DNA from: Sordaria brevicollis
Lineage: Eukaryota > Ascomycota > Sordariomycetes > Sordariales > Sordariaceae
Length of the DNA: 64,000 bases
Reading direction: 5' to 3'
Assembly: GCA_033439795.1 (NCBI GenBank)
Contig: JAUTDP010000010.1
Span: 2,604,001 to 2,668,000, forward strand
How positions within the stretch are numbered: the stretch's first letter is position 1; each line of letters opens with the position of its first letter. Below the pieces are notes generated by a model that searched no databases, was not told the DNA's origin, and saw only the letters and a list, made by a program, of their open reading frames with translations. The position numbers and the translations under genes were made by a program. This document shows, one piece after another, positions 1-14,300 of the stretch.

Positions 1-2
1 CC

Positions 3-2591
3 TCGTTTCTCGGTCAACTTAGGGATGGGGCGGCGAGTGTTTATCAGCCTAAGGGTCGGAAGTCGCCTACCTTTGCACATGAGGCGTCGTTGAAGGATTC
101 GGACACGACCACTTTGGCGTCGATCAATTCCGGTAACACCACGAATAAGCCAGAATTGGACGATGACAAGGACCGGCAAACCAGTCTCGGACCGCTCTTT
201 ACCAAGAACATTGACCAGCTCAAGGCTGTCCATGAGGTCTACCTTCGAACCAGTGACCTTTCTGCCAAACGTCTGATCCAGATCCAGGAGGACGATGCCG
301 TCAAGGTGTGGCTGAACGAATGCAGCGAGGGTGCCAAGGAACTGACAGCAGCCTGGAGTTTGGATTCCCTTCTGATCAAGCCCATGCAGAGGCTGACCAA
401 GTACCCGGATATCATCGCCCATCTGCTCAAGTACACACCGGAAGACCATCCCGACCGAGAAGCGCTCGTCACTGCCAAGTCGACTGTCATCAGCGCCATT
501 GACGAGATCAACAGGACCAAGAGGAACTTTGAGCTTGTGGGTCAGATTGTCGGCAACAGGAAGCGCAAGGAGTCGGATGTCCGAGCTGGCCTTGCCAGGG
601 CTTTTGGCAAGCGTGTCGACAAACTACAAGGAGCCAGCAACCGGGCGCCGGAAGATGAGGAGTATGCCAAACTTCATGAGAGGTTTGGTGACGAGTTTCT
701 GCGGTTGCAAGTGGTGCTTCGAGATGTCGAGTTCTACACCCGAAGTGCGTCCACCTACGTCCACGAGTTTCTGCAGTATGTCACTTCGATGGAGCTGGTT
801 ATGCGCCTGCAGCCATCGAGAGATTACGCCCATATTGAAAGCCGCTGGGTACAGTTCAGCGTGTCGATGAGGGAGATGGAGAAGATCCTGGACAAGCATC
901 TGGTGGATGTCCGCAAGCATGTCATCGAGCCGTTTGAGCAGGTCATCAAGTGCTACCAGAATCCTGGACTGGCCATTAAGAAGCGAGCAAAGCGTCGTCT
1001 GGACTATGAGCGCTACATGCAGCTTAAGGCTAATGGCAAAAAGATCGATAAGACTCTGGCGGAGGCTGTTGAGCAGTACGAAGCTCTTGATGATACCCTC
1101 AAGAAGGAGCTGCCTAAGCTTTCTAGCTTGACGGCCACAATTGGCAATATCTGCTTAGGCAAGTTTGTCGATATCCAAGCCGCTTGGTATGCCACCTGGA
1201 AAGAAAAGGTCAAGTCACCTCTTGCTGAGCTTGATCACGTCCCCGATCTGCCAGAGATTGTCAAGACCTTCCAGCGGGATTTCACCGAGCAACTCGAGAG
1301 AGCAGGACAACTAGCCATCCTCAACCCCGTTTCATTGAGAGGTAGGACTTCTCAGTCAACGTCGGATGACATTGGCTCTGGCTCCGTTCTCTCCAAGACT
1401 CGCTCGCGGCCATCCGAGTTGCTCACGCCTAGAGGTCGTGGTCTATCCATCAACAGCGAGCATGCCCCGTCTTTGCCTACACCAGATGTATCAGGACGCT
1501 TCGACCTCTCACCAACCGGCACTGGTTCCGCCCTGCCCAGTCCAGGACAATACTACCGCGACTTCTACTCCGGTCTATCCAACGGCGGTCACCACTCGCG
1601 CGGCAACTCCACCGCACCACTCAGTCCAGATCCCTCATCGTCGTCAGCACCTAGGTCGGTCCCAGCTACCCACGCCACTTCTACAACAGGCGGATACTCC
1701 ACCCGTCCCACAACCGGTCGCAGTTTCGACTCTGGTAGTCTTCCAAGGCAGAGCACAGATTCTTACTCAGCCCAATCCGCCTCCGGCACTACTCACCACA
1801 GCCACAGCCAACATGGCGGTGTTGCCCATTCCAACTCCAGCCACACCCTCTCCCGCCGGGGATCCTATACCTCGTCTCATCACAACTACGCCACTAGCGA
1901 ACCTCGTCGGCAATCTGGCCTCTTTCATTCTGCGCTGCCGATGGATGACGGGGATGAAGTTGATGACCATCACCATCACCACCACGAAGCAGAAGCAGGT
2001 CCTAGTGGCTACCACGGTGGTGGTGGTGGTGGTAGTCATGAGATGTCAGGTGCTGCTGGTGCTGCTGCAAGTGGTGGAGTTAGTGGAGGTAGTGGTGGTG
2101 GTGGGGGGATGATGTTCATCTCGGCAGAAGCGGCGGCCGAAGCAAATGTCATGTGGCTGGCTGCTAGTCTTTTTGAGTTTAATATCGAGACTACGAAGCA
2201 TGAGGGGGGGTATCCTTATTTGACTTATCAGGCTGGGGAGGTATGTTATTTTCTGTCTCTTGTTTATTGCCTTTACCTTCCTCTTCCGCTCTGTCGTTTG
2301 CCCCTTTTCTTGTCCTGATCCTTCCCTGGATATGCCCTCTGGGGAATGGGTGTCCGCTTCGCCCGACCATCTTTGTCGTCGCTCCCTTCGCTCAACTTCT
2401 CCCACTTTCCCCCTGCTTTTAATGTTTCTCACTTCGCTCGAACCAAATGACTAACATAAGACCAAAAAAAAAAACAGATCTTCGACGTGGTAGCAGAAAA
2501 GGGCGAGCTCTGGCTCGCGAAAAACCAGGACGACCCCACAAACGTCATCGGCTGGATCTGGAGCAAGCATTTCGCCAAGCTGGCGGAGTAG
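3..2591 (+). CDS. DH-BAR-SH3 Rho-family GEF (5' partial)
   Basis: The reading frame is already open at base 3, so the start lies outside the window. The first coding block runs to 2240 and a phase-0 intron covers 2241-2477 (GTATGT...AACAG). The last exon is 2478-2591 and ends in TAG. The visible protein begins inside a Dbl-homology domain: the segment LLIKPMQRLTKYPDIIAHLL matches the conserved last DH helix. A helical BAR-like region follows (about bases 640-1215), then a long Ser/His/Gly-rich disordered linker with a short His run and a Gly run. An SH3 domain is split by the intron (ALYDY-like ASLFEF, then GELWLAKN and IGWIWSKHF). Proteins with this DH-BAR-SH3 order (Tuba/DNMBP type; S. pombe Gef1 has DH-BAR) activate Cdc42/Rho GTPases at curved membranes and growth tips. 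The target GTPase cannot be read from the sequence. The intron is longer than most here and pyrimidine-rich. Confidence 0.88.
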
Positions 2592-4942
2592 CAAGTCGCT
2601 GGTTTTGAGGCCATGATTGCGAATGCTCAGGGAAGGGCGGAGAGGAGTGCGGGGGTTAGGGAGAGGAGGGGTAGTGAGGAGGATGATGGGGAGGATGAAC
2701 AGGAAGGGGAGAGAGGGGAGGGGGGGAAGCATAACAGGCAAACAGGCAGCGCAGGTCGGGCACCTAACCTGTCTGTCTGTCTGTCTGTCAACGCCGAGCT
2801 CTCGTGTGGACTGGACTGAGTGCTTTCTACACCTTCGCCGCGCCACCAACAAACAGCCTCAAACCCCTTCCCCCCATCTCGGGAGAGAGTGTTCAGGGCG
2901 GTGACATCACACACACATTGTTTTTCTCAATTTCTTCTTTTCTTCTTCACGATGCCGGCCGGGTTGAGAAAGATCTTGCCCCGTTTGCGTGTGCGTTTTT
3001 TTTCTCTTTTTTTTTTTTTCAAACAACTTTGCGAAGACTTTTCTGCTTTTTCTTTTGAGCATGGCGTTCAGAGACAGAGTTACACTTACTTCTATTTCTT
3101 TTGTTGCGCCGTTTTCATACATACTTTACAGACTTTATGAGCACGAGCACAAACAAAAAGTTTATTTCGGTTCGGTTTGGGTTGGTATGGTGGTGGGTGG
3201 CGGATATACACCGGGAAGAAGATGGGATGGTGGTTTAGGTACATGGAGACGGACACGGATTTCTTTACGGATTCCCACGCGGTGTTGGAGGTCGGGATTG
3301 GAAGGGAAAGAAAGGTTGGCGTGGGTATGGACGGGGCCCAAGATGGCCGGACGGGAGGAGGGAGAGATGGGAGGCGCACAACAAAGAAGGACAAGAATCT
3401 TGGTAACACAAGTCGATATTATATCTACATCTAACGCGCGCGCGGATACACCTAACAAAAAGATAAAGATAAGGCAAAGTAAAGATAGTTTAGGTATTGT
3501 GTAATATCAAATGTAGTGGAATGGAGCCCGGTTAGAGGTAGTTCTGAACATTGGTCGTTGATCCTCCTCACCTCCACTTGTCCATTCTGTATCGTCGTTG
3601 TCTCATGTGCTTGCTACAGAAGAAGAGGGTGCCCATCAAACCCTCCCTCAGATACCTACCTACCTACCAAAAAACCTGCGTTGAGATTTCGAAGATGTGT
3701 CGATGGAAGGTGGACAGCAATATGTCTGTCACAGATTATGACTGGATCAGAACCTTTTACCCAAAAATTGTTATGTACCTGAAGTAGGGAAAAAAAAAAA
3801 AGAAAAAGAAGAAGAAAAAAGAAAAGAAAAAAAGAAAAAAAAGAAAAAAAAAGAAAGATGGATAGAAAGAACACCTCACATTGATTCCATGCCATGAATA
3901 AAATACCCAACAACGAATATCCAAACACCACCATGCTGATGCCATGATACACCAATATACTTGAAACCAAACAATTTCCAACCGCCACTCCTGTTTTACC
4001 TTTCTTTGATGATAAAGGTTTCTCGATTATAACAAGGCAGGTGGGAATTGAAAATCGTCGACAAGTACCTCACAAGCATGGAACAAGTAAACTATCCACA
4101 TAGTTGTCCTTAACGAATATTTATCCGCGCTAGCAGAGGCAGCAGGTCTTCGGATGGGCTCGCAGAGGGGGTCGTTTCTAGCCCAGATAAATATCGATCT
4201 ACTGTCTGTATTGATTTAATTTACTTCCAGCAAGAAACCTCAAACTAGGTGATGTCAAGATACGTAGTGTCAACTTCTGGTTTCTCCAATTTTGAAACTA
4301 ACAAACATCCTTTATTGTCATCCAAATAGGTACATATGTGGACATTTTCCCAGGGAAGGGAAAGGTTATGACTTTTGTGTTATTTGTGGTGGTGGTGTAG
4401 TCTTGAACAAATCCTTCACATATTATAGTCTGGAGATACTAGACTAGACTTTGGTATATATATAGGATGGACACCTTGAGGTAGTCTTTTATTTGGATGG
4501 TTGCTGCTATTTAGGTATCATCTTGTGCAACAGTTCTACTGTCTGGGGTTTACTAATAAAACTACTAAGCTTGGGAGACAAACTGAACTTTACAGCCACT
4601 GCACATAATCCATGGAAGGAAAGAAGGTGCTGGCTGATTCTAATTCTTTTCCAATTTACATCGTCATCATCAACTTAAAGCTCATTATCAACTCGTGCTG
4701 CAGTTCTTTCCTTGTCTCCCATGTCCCGATCAAAAGGTAGCCAGGCCCCTAGACGAGACTAGACTAAGTAAGCCATCGTCACCTCACCCACCCACTGCTC
4801 CCCTTCGAACCTTAGTCTCTGAACGGTGTTCTTCCTTGGAATATCTCCCTCCCTCACGCTCGCACATACTCACCCACCCACGCTTCTAAAACCGCGCCTT
4901 CCCCACCACAACCCTCCTCCCCTCCTTGGTCTCCTCATCAAG
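2592..4942. other. Convergent 3' intergenic region
   Basis: This 2.35-kb spacer separates two genes that converge on it. It contains a (CTGT)n run near 2769-2790, short T-rich tracts near 2996-3020, a long A/G tract at 3789-3857 and a TATATATA-containing patch near 4456. The open frames here are short, low-complexity and overlap each other on both strands. I see no conserved protein or RNA gene; 3' UTRs of the flanking genes probably take up part of it. Confidence 0.6.
3789..3857 (+). repeat. A-rich purine tract (GAAA/GAAAA type)
   Basis: About 70 nt consisting only of A and G on the + strand, mostly runs of 3-12 A separated by single G. It is low-complexity sequence in the 3' intergenic region with no coding meaning; the apparent Phe/Leu-rich frames on the opposite strand come from it. 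Confidence 0.85.
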
Positions 4943-7264
<2,322 letters not shown>

Positions 7265-7633
7265 CGAAAAAGGTAGCCAGCAAGAGTCCAAATGGTAACC
7301 AGCAAGAGTTGCACAGGTATTGGCCAAGAACCACCGAGGCACTATCTTTTCCAGCAGCTTTTTCTGGAGCCACCCCAGTCAGCCAAAAGTGACATAGGGT
7401 CATAACCCATCTCGAACGACAGCAACATTCGCACGTGAAAAAAAGGTGCCAACTTTGACACTTGAAAGCCAAAAGGCTAAAATCGTCCTGAAAGCCAAAT
7501 GAGAGCTTTTTTTCCAAAAGGGCGCATTTTCAAACCAATTCTTGGTGGACTTATTGCTGTTGGGGCTTGATGACTTCGAGAGGTTGAGACTCTTGCTGGT
7601 TACCAAAACGACTCTTGCTGGCTACCTTTTTCG
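7265..7633. mobile_element. MITE-like inverted-repeat element 1
   Basis: Bases 7265-7309 and the reverse complement of 7589-7633 match at 41 of 45 positions, with the mismatches in one short central block. Each arm also holds two direct copies of a 16-mer, GGTARCCAGCAAGAGT (left arm 7272-7287 and 7294-7309), so the arms have internal structure. The roughly 280-bp centre has no coding capacity. Long terminal inverted repeats around a short non-coding core are the form of a miniature inverted-repeat transposable element. The outer limits are uncertain because similarity fades into A/T-rich flanks, and no target-site duplication was identified. Confidence 0.7.
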
Positions 7634-7716
7634 AAAATATAAGACGTGTTTATTACAAGTCATTGATATCTCCTCATTTTGAGCCTTTGCCAACAGCTTA
7701 AAAGCTTGGTTCAGGC

Positions 7717-8056
7717 TACCCGTGCCACGCCCCCACTAAAGTGGGTGCTCACCAGTACAACGGCCACACCAGTAAAAGGGCCAAACCAGGGTTAGAAGTG
7801 CAGTTTTTGGCATCGAATTGTAAGTGTCCGAAAAACGACTAGAAAATGCAACCAAAAAAAAGCTCGATAGGTAGAATGTGCTGTTATGACTATGCCTTTG
7901 CTTTCTTTTTGTCTCAATTAATGATTGCGACGTGTTCTGAGGTTTCTATTATTTCGATGTTTTGTTAGCATTTACACCTTTAACCCTCGTGGCCCTTTTA
8001 CTGGTGTGGCCGTTGTACTGGTGAGCACCCACTTTAGTGGGGGCGTGGCACGGGTA
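7717..8056. mobile_element. MITE-like inverted-repeat element 2, TA-flanked
   Basis: Bases 7717-7783 and 7990-8056 are perfect inverted repeats of 67 nt, followed inward by about 10 nt of imperfect match around AGGGTTA. The arms end in TACCCGTGCCACGCC, so the element proper would start CCCGTGCC and be flanked by TA on both sides, the target duplication typical of Tc1/mariner-type insertion. The 206-bp core has no coding frame. Each arm contains a small palindrome, CCCACTAAAGTGGG. Arm identity is complete and shows no RIP-type transitions, which suggests a recent or constrained element. The mobilising transposase is not in this stretch. Confidence 0.82.
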
Positions 8057-8353
8057 ACGGGACACATCTCTAATGCCTACAGTTCCCGTCGTGTCTCCAC
8101 TACCCCACCCCTCATACCCCTAAACCCATCACCCCTCAACGGTAGTAAACAAACACCACACCACGACATCGAAACCCCATCCATCCATCCCATGATGCGC
8201 CTCGGTGCCCATAGCTCAACCATTTTATAGACAGATAAATCTTTTTTAGTGAGCCATAAAAAGCCAGATGATGTATATATACCTTACACAACGCCGTTGG
8301 GCCCATACAATCCGTCCTTTTCCCAGACGGCACAGCAATAAAGTGACAAGCCC

Positions 8354-11300
8354 CTAAGACCTCCCCCTCCTCTCAGCCTCATACAACTCCCTCTTCAGAT
8401 CCATAAACAAGTCCTCAATCTCGTACACCTCCTGCCTCGACAGGCCGCCTGCTGCCGTGGCCGCCTTTAACTCGTTTAGTCCGCCTCGAAGGATGTTCAT
8501 GATTCTTTCCTTGCTTGTTGCTTGGGTCTGGTTTTGGTTTTGGCTTTGCTGCTGGTTGTTGCTTTGGTGGTTGTTGTTGTTGTTGTTGCTTTCCTCCACC
8601 AAAGAAGGCTGCTGCAACTGGTGATTGCTTTCCTCGCCAGGTTGATTTGATGGTATCTGCTGCTGTGCTTGCTGTGCTTGCTGTGCTTGCTGTGCTTGCT
8701 GTGCTTGCTGTTGTTGTGGCAGTTGCAGTAATAGTTGGGGTTGGGCGCTTTGCTGCTGCAGACTTCCTAGGTGACTGTCTTGTAGGCTGTTGCTTGGATA
8801 GTTTTTGCTTGACTGCTGCTGACTTTCGAGATTTTCGCTGGTAACAACATCCTCCGTCAGCTTTCCTTCCACCGGTGCTTGCCTCACATCCTTCAACGTC
8901 CCCTTGTTTGTGTTGTTGTTTCCCACCTCTTGTTTCTTCTGCTGATTCTTTGTCTGTTGCTGGTGCTGCTGCTGTGCTGGCGTAGACTGCTGGTAGGGTT
9001 CATCAACGTCAACATCCATCTCATCCTCTCCCTGTTGCTGCTGCTGTCCCTGCTGCTGCTGCTGCTTCAAAGACTGATCAAGCACAGTATCCTCCACCAA
9101 AACCTCACTCCTACCGCTTCCACCAGTCTCACTCTGTCCAATAGAGCTAGCAGGCATTTCCATAAACGGCGAACTAGGAATTAGATCTTCATCCAACTCC
9201 CGTCCCAGCTGCTCGACCTGCGACAGCGATAGGGAGTGTCTCTCTTCCGCACTCCTAGACTCAATCTCTATCTGAGACTGAACCAGTTCTTCGCCGTCTG
9301 AGGATAGTTCTTCAAGGTCAGGTAGCTGTTGAGCGGCGCCTTGGGAATCCTGGGACTCTGCACTTTGCTCGATTAACTGATCCGGAACAGTCTGCTCAAC
9401 CCGTTCCACTTCCATAGACTCGGAAACGGGAACAGAAGCAGGCACAGGCACAGGAGCAGGGGCTGAAAGCTGGGATATCTGCTGTGGTAGAGAAGAGGGT
9501 ATGATGCGCTTAGCACCGGTACCACTACCACCACTACCGCCACCAACAGGGGCGACACCCCTCGGCCGCTCAGTAAGTACCGAGTTCGACACCACCGACG
9601 ACGCGCGACTCGACGGCGGCTGCGACAACGACGACGACCTCGAGAAAGAACCAGTGGCGGAAATAGGAAGACGGTCGTAAGCTACGATCGTTTCCGACTT
9701 TGTCACCTGGACCTCTTCGGTCGGTGCAGGGACCGAAGCAGCAGACGAAGGCCGTCCGACCCTCCTCTTCTTTCCTGTCGGCGCGGTTGGCATCTCAGTT
9801 GGAGCTGTTGAAGTGCCATCGGCAGCAACAGCAGAAGTAGCAGTAGGTTCCGAAGTGGAAGATGAAGCAAGTCTCTTCCTTTTTCCCTTCCCTGACGCTG
9901 CTGCACGTGCGCTGGCGGGGCCTTTGAGCTTTGACTTCCCCTTCTGACCCTTTGATTTATCTTCGGGCTGTGAACTGGGGATTAGGTCACCTGCAACTGA
10001 AGCCGAGCGGTTTGAGGCAACGGAACTGGCTCTTGAACTTGCTCTTGATCTTGTTACCCTTCCTCTTGTTAGCGGCTTCGAAGCAGTCTCGGTTTCGTCG
10101 ACAATGTTATCGTCATCCAAAGCTACGATGCAGGAAGCAGCTGGTGAGGGAACGGCTGATGCAGCAGCAGAACCAGAGCCACCTCTGCTAGAGATGGGCT
10201 TCAGGTTGGCTGCTGTGAGAGGTAGCTTCTCGGGAGAAACGGAGGGTGTAGGACGACGGTACTCCTGTCTGTTGATGACCTTTCCTGAGTCGAGTTCCAC
10301 CACGAGCTTAACCAGAGATCGGTCGTCCCATTCGCTGCCGCCGTAGGAAGGAGCACCGGAGGGGGTTGGTGCCGGCGCCGGCGCTGCTGTAGGGACAGGA
10401 ACGGGAGTGATGACGGGTGCGGCCACAAAAGCCGGAGTAGGTGCCGGTGCTGGTACCGGAGCAGCCACCGGAGCAGGAGCAGGAGCCGACTTCTTAACCG
10501 GGTCCGTGTTAGGTTGAGTCATCAACTTAGCTAACCTATTAGCCCGATGCGGTGTCGGTGGCAGCGGACTACTAGGCGCATCTACAAACTCATCCTGCTC
10601 ATGATCCGACTTCTCAGGCGTTTCCTGGCGAGGCACTTCCAGATGACCTCCCTGGAGTCCTGGGGCCTCGCCAGCACCACCAACTTCCTTGGCTGACTTG
10701 GCCGGCTCTACCGTAGGAAGAACCGGATCCTCCCGTTCAGGCAGCACGCTCTCCTCAATGATATCATCATCCTCCATCAGATCATGCCCAGCCTCGTCTG
10801 CTGCCGCTCGGGGAGGAGACGAACCAACAGCATTAACAGCATCCAAAGCCGCAGCTACCGCCAAACTTGACGGCACCGGTGCAAACTGCTGCTGCCTCAA
10901 GGGCGATCCGGAGATGGGCGAAGAAGACAACTGCCAATCATCCAACAGACTGCTGTTAGCTGACCGGGACCGTATCTCAGCCGCCAATGGGTTCCTCCTT
11001 GGTTCCATCATTGGTGGTGACGAGGGCGGGTCCATGTCCATGTCCTGATCAATTATCGCCAACGCTGCCTGTCCGCGACGAGGGGTCGGCGTCCCGTTGA
11101 CAACCTCGGTGAATCTGCTTCCCGGATTGGTGGGGGTACCAGCTTGAGGTGTTTGAACACCTGACCCAGGCCTCTCTGGCGAACGGGCAGCCAGACGCGC
11201 TGAGCTCCGGGTTCGGGTGGCTGGCGATGAACGGAGCTCAGGGAAGAGGGCTGCGTTCTCTTTCTGACGTTCTCGGACTTCTTTTTGACGCTCGGTGAGG

Positions 11301-14300
11301 AGCTGTGACTCCATCTCTTCGTTGATCAGGTTTAGTTGAGGAGAAGAGTCGACCGCCGCAAACTGAATCTGAGAGTCATCGTGTCGAAGTCGTGGTGCCG
11401 CTCCCTTGGAACGCTTGGCTTCGGGCGTAGCGCTGACACGTCGCTTGGTTGGAGACCTGCGCTTAACAGGGTCCGGTGTCTTGACAGGCGAATTGGTTCT
11501 TGATGCGCTTCTTGTTGTGCGCCTTGAAGATGGTGGTGGTAGCCGTGGCAGACTGAACTCCTCCATTGATTCGACAAAGATGGGTTCCTGAGAGGGATAC
11601 TGGAGGCTGGAGAGCTCGAGACCAGGGGTAACCAGATCGGCATACGGGCGGAGTTTGGCAAGCACCTCTTTGAGCTCTTCAGGGTAGTCGAGTTTTTCGA
11701 CCTTGCCAAACAGTCCGTTCCAAAGTGAGACAGCCGAGTTGACAATGTACCGATGAGAAGAACCGAGGGTGGCACAGAAGATGCGGGTGAGTGATTCCAG
11801 CTGCTTGTCCGCTTGTTCGGTTGCCGACAGCAGCCCGCAAACCTTGTCCCAAAGCGTGTTTGTCTATGTGATGTCAGTCTATGTTTGCTCACTTCATTCG
11901 ACACGGAGTACTCACCACAGCCACAATGGCATTCAACTGGCTACCAAGCAATCTGTTAGAGTCTTGAAGCCAAGGGAGAAAGCCATCTTCAAGAATGAAT
12001 AATGTCCTGAAGATGAGTTGTTGGTTACACCTGTCAAAGAAGCCGACGATCTCTTGCAGCAGGCTGATAATCAGTTCAGCATTGTCAGAGTCAAAGCCCT
12101 TGTATAGTCGTGTCAATGCCTCATTAACAGCCCTGTACAAGTTGTCAAATGTGTCGAAAGTTGCTGAACGAGAACCAGCCAAGGCTGTTCCCCAAAGCCG
12201 TCTTCGAGCTGCGTCAACAGCTTGCTTGTCGCGTGGCTGGATAGCAATCGACAACAAACCGGCTACACAACGGGCTCCGTTGAAGAAGGCGACCATAGGT
12301 CCTGGCGTGGTCATTTGGTCCAGAGCCACTTTGGCTAGAGGCTCGATAACAACAATGGCCATGCCGGGCTCTCCCGCTTCTGTTCTGACCCTCTGATGAA
12401 CAGCAGTAAACAACGACTCCCAGTGCTCACGAGGCAGATTAGGCGTTGACCTTATTCCACGTTCGAGAACCTTGACAATATCACGGTAGTCGTGGCCTAT
12501 GGGGGTGTCATTAGAAGCCGTTGAGTGGTTACTGTTGTGATCAGGCTGGAGCCATCCTTCAAGCGCCTTTGAAACGAAGAGCCACATCCCATACGGGCGT
12601 GGCGTCTCCATAGGAATCAAGGTGAGCAGTTCCAGTGCGAGTTCCATCTTTCCCTTTTCGCTCTTTGCCTCGGTAAAGTGCTCAAAGATCGAAGCGAAGA
12701 AGACTTCAAACGCCTCATCGTCGGGGACACCAGTAGGAAGCCCAGACAGCAGAGAGAAAAGGTTATGCATAGGGGTCTTATGGACAGCCTGACCCTTTCC
12801 TACCTTTTCGGAAAAGGGTAGGAGACCAAGTGAGGTTATCATGATCTCCACATACCCACTCGTAGCACGGAGAAAGTCGACTGCTGAAGCAGCGTCACAG
12901 CCGCGTTGCCAGATCTTTTGCAGAACAGACAATGCTTCTGTTATAAACAAGCCTGTGTCTTTGGAGACCTTAATCTCTTTAGATGCGGCAGAGGCAATGG
13001 ATCCGACAAGAGAGGACCACAGCCAGTAGATGGCGCTCTTTTTGCTGGACATTGCGATGAAGTCCTCTGCTAGGATAGGCTCAATGACTTTGAGGATCAT
13101 AGAGGCATTCTTTCGGACCCATTTTGGGTCAATGGCTGGTATTTCATCAAAACTTGCGAGAGGGTCATCCATAACTCGATTGACGCTCCATCGCCTGGAG
13201 ATCGTGCAATTGAAGAGGCCGCTGAGCATGAGGCTGGCTGGCCCATGGGTTTCTTGTCGTTGAGTGGCGGTTTCGGCGGTTGGTTTCAAAGGCTCCGGGC
13301 AGGACACAAGTGCTTCAATGATGGGTTGGACTCCGGACTTCCAGTATCCATCCAACAAAGCAACATTCGTGCTGGGCTTGAACAGGTAGTACCAAAGGTT
13401 GCATACCCCGCCCAAGACTGCTTGCCTGAGTAATGGTTCGCCGGGCTTACCACTGTTCTTCCTCTTGATTTGACTAGTCAAAGGGGTGATAATAGTCTTA
13501 AGCGAAACTTCGAAGGATGGCTCTACGGCATTCGTCAGGTAGACCAGACGAGCCCAGGCACAGTGAGCGGCAGTCTTGGTAGGAAAGTCGACGTTGTTGA
13601 AGCAGTTCTGGACCAATTGCAACCATTGTGCTGTGCGATCCCATACCCTTAGGCGAATTCGCAGGACAAGAATGACGACGCTCCAGATATGAGGGACCCA
13701 AGCGGAGACGTTATTGTCCCTCACCATGGCCCTAAGTCTGCCCTCGTAGTACTCGATGTATTTTTTGTCGTCCGCGATCGAGTTGAATATCTCCATTGCC
13801 TTGCGCGAAAGCTGGGGCTCCTGACCAATGGTGAAAGCAGCGGTGAGGCCCAAGGCGATGGCCTTTTCCCTAATATCGTTTATTGTGCTGAGCATGTCTG
13901 TAAAAAGATCTTCCAACCACTCTGAGTGAGTGACCATGATCTTCCCCGTCTGGTTGATCAGCTTGTGGTATACCATGACCCGATATAGGATGATGCTCTT
14001 TCCCTTGATGCTCTCATCGATGTTGTGTATCGACGCGACCAGTCTACCCACTCGCTCAGGGGTCATAACCTTGGACGAGAAATTCTGTACCAGCACAACC
14101 TGCATCAGATGGCGAGCCGTGTCTTTCGGGGTCGTGTTGTCTTCGAACGATCGGATACAGTGGTCGATGAGGAAGGTTCCGAAGTCGGTCGTCATGGTCG
14201 AGGCAATGGCAGGGAGGCCGAGAAAGATGATGATAAGCTTGAGAGCATGTTGAACAAGAGAAGAGTCGAGGTTGCCCTGAGGTGTCCTGGCAACAAGGTC

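Noticed and set aside
1366..2112. 248-aa + strand open frame
   Set aside because: An out-of-frame shadow of the RhoGEF's repetitive disordered linker.
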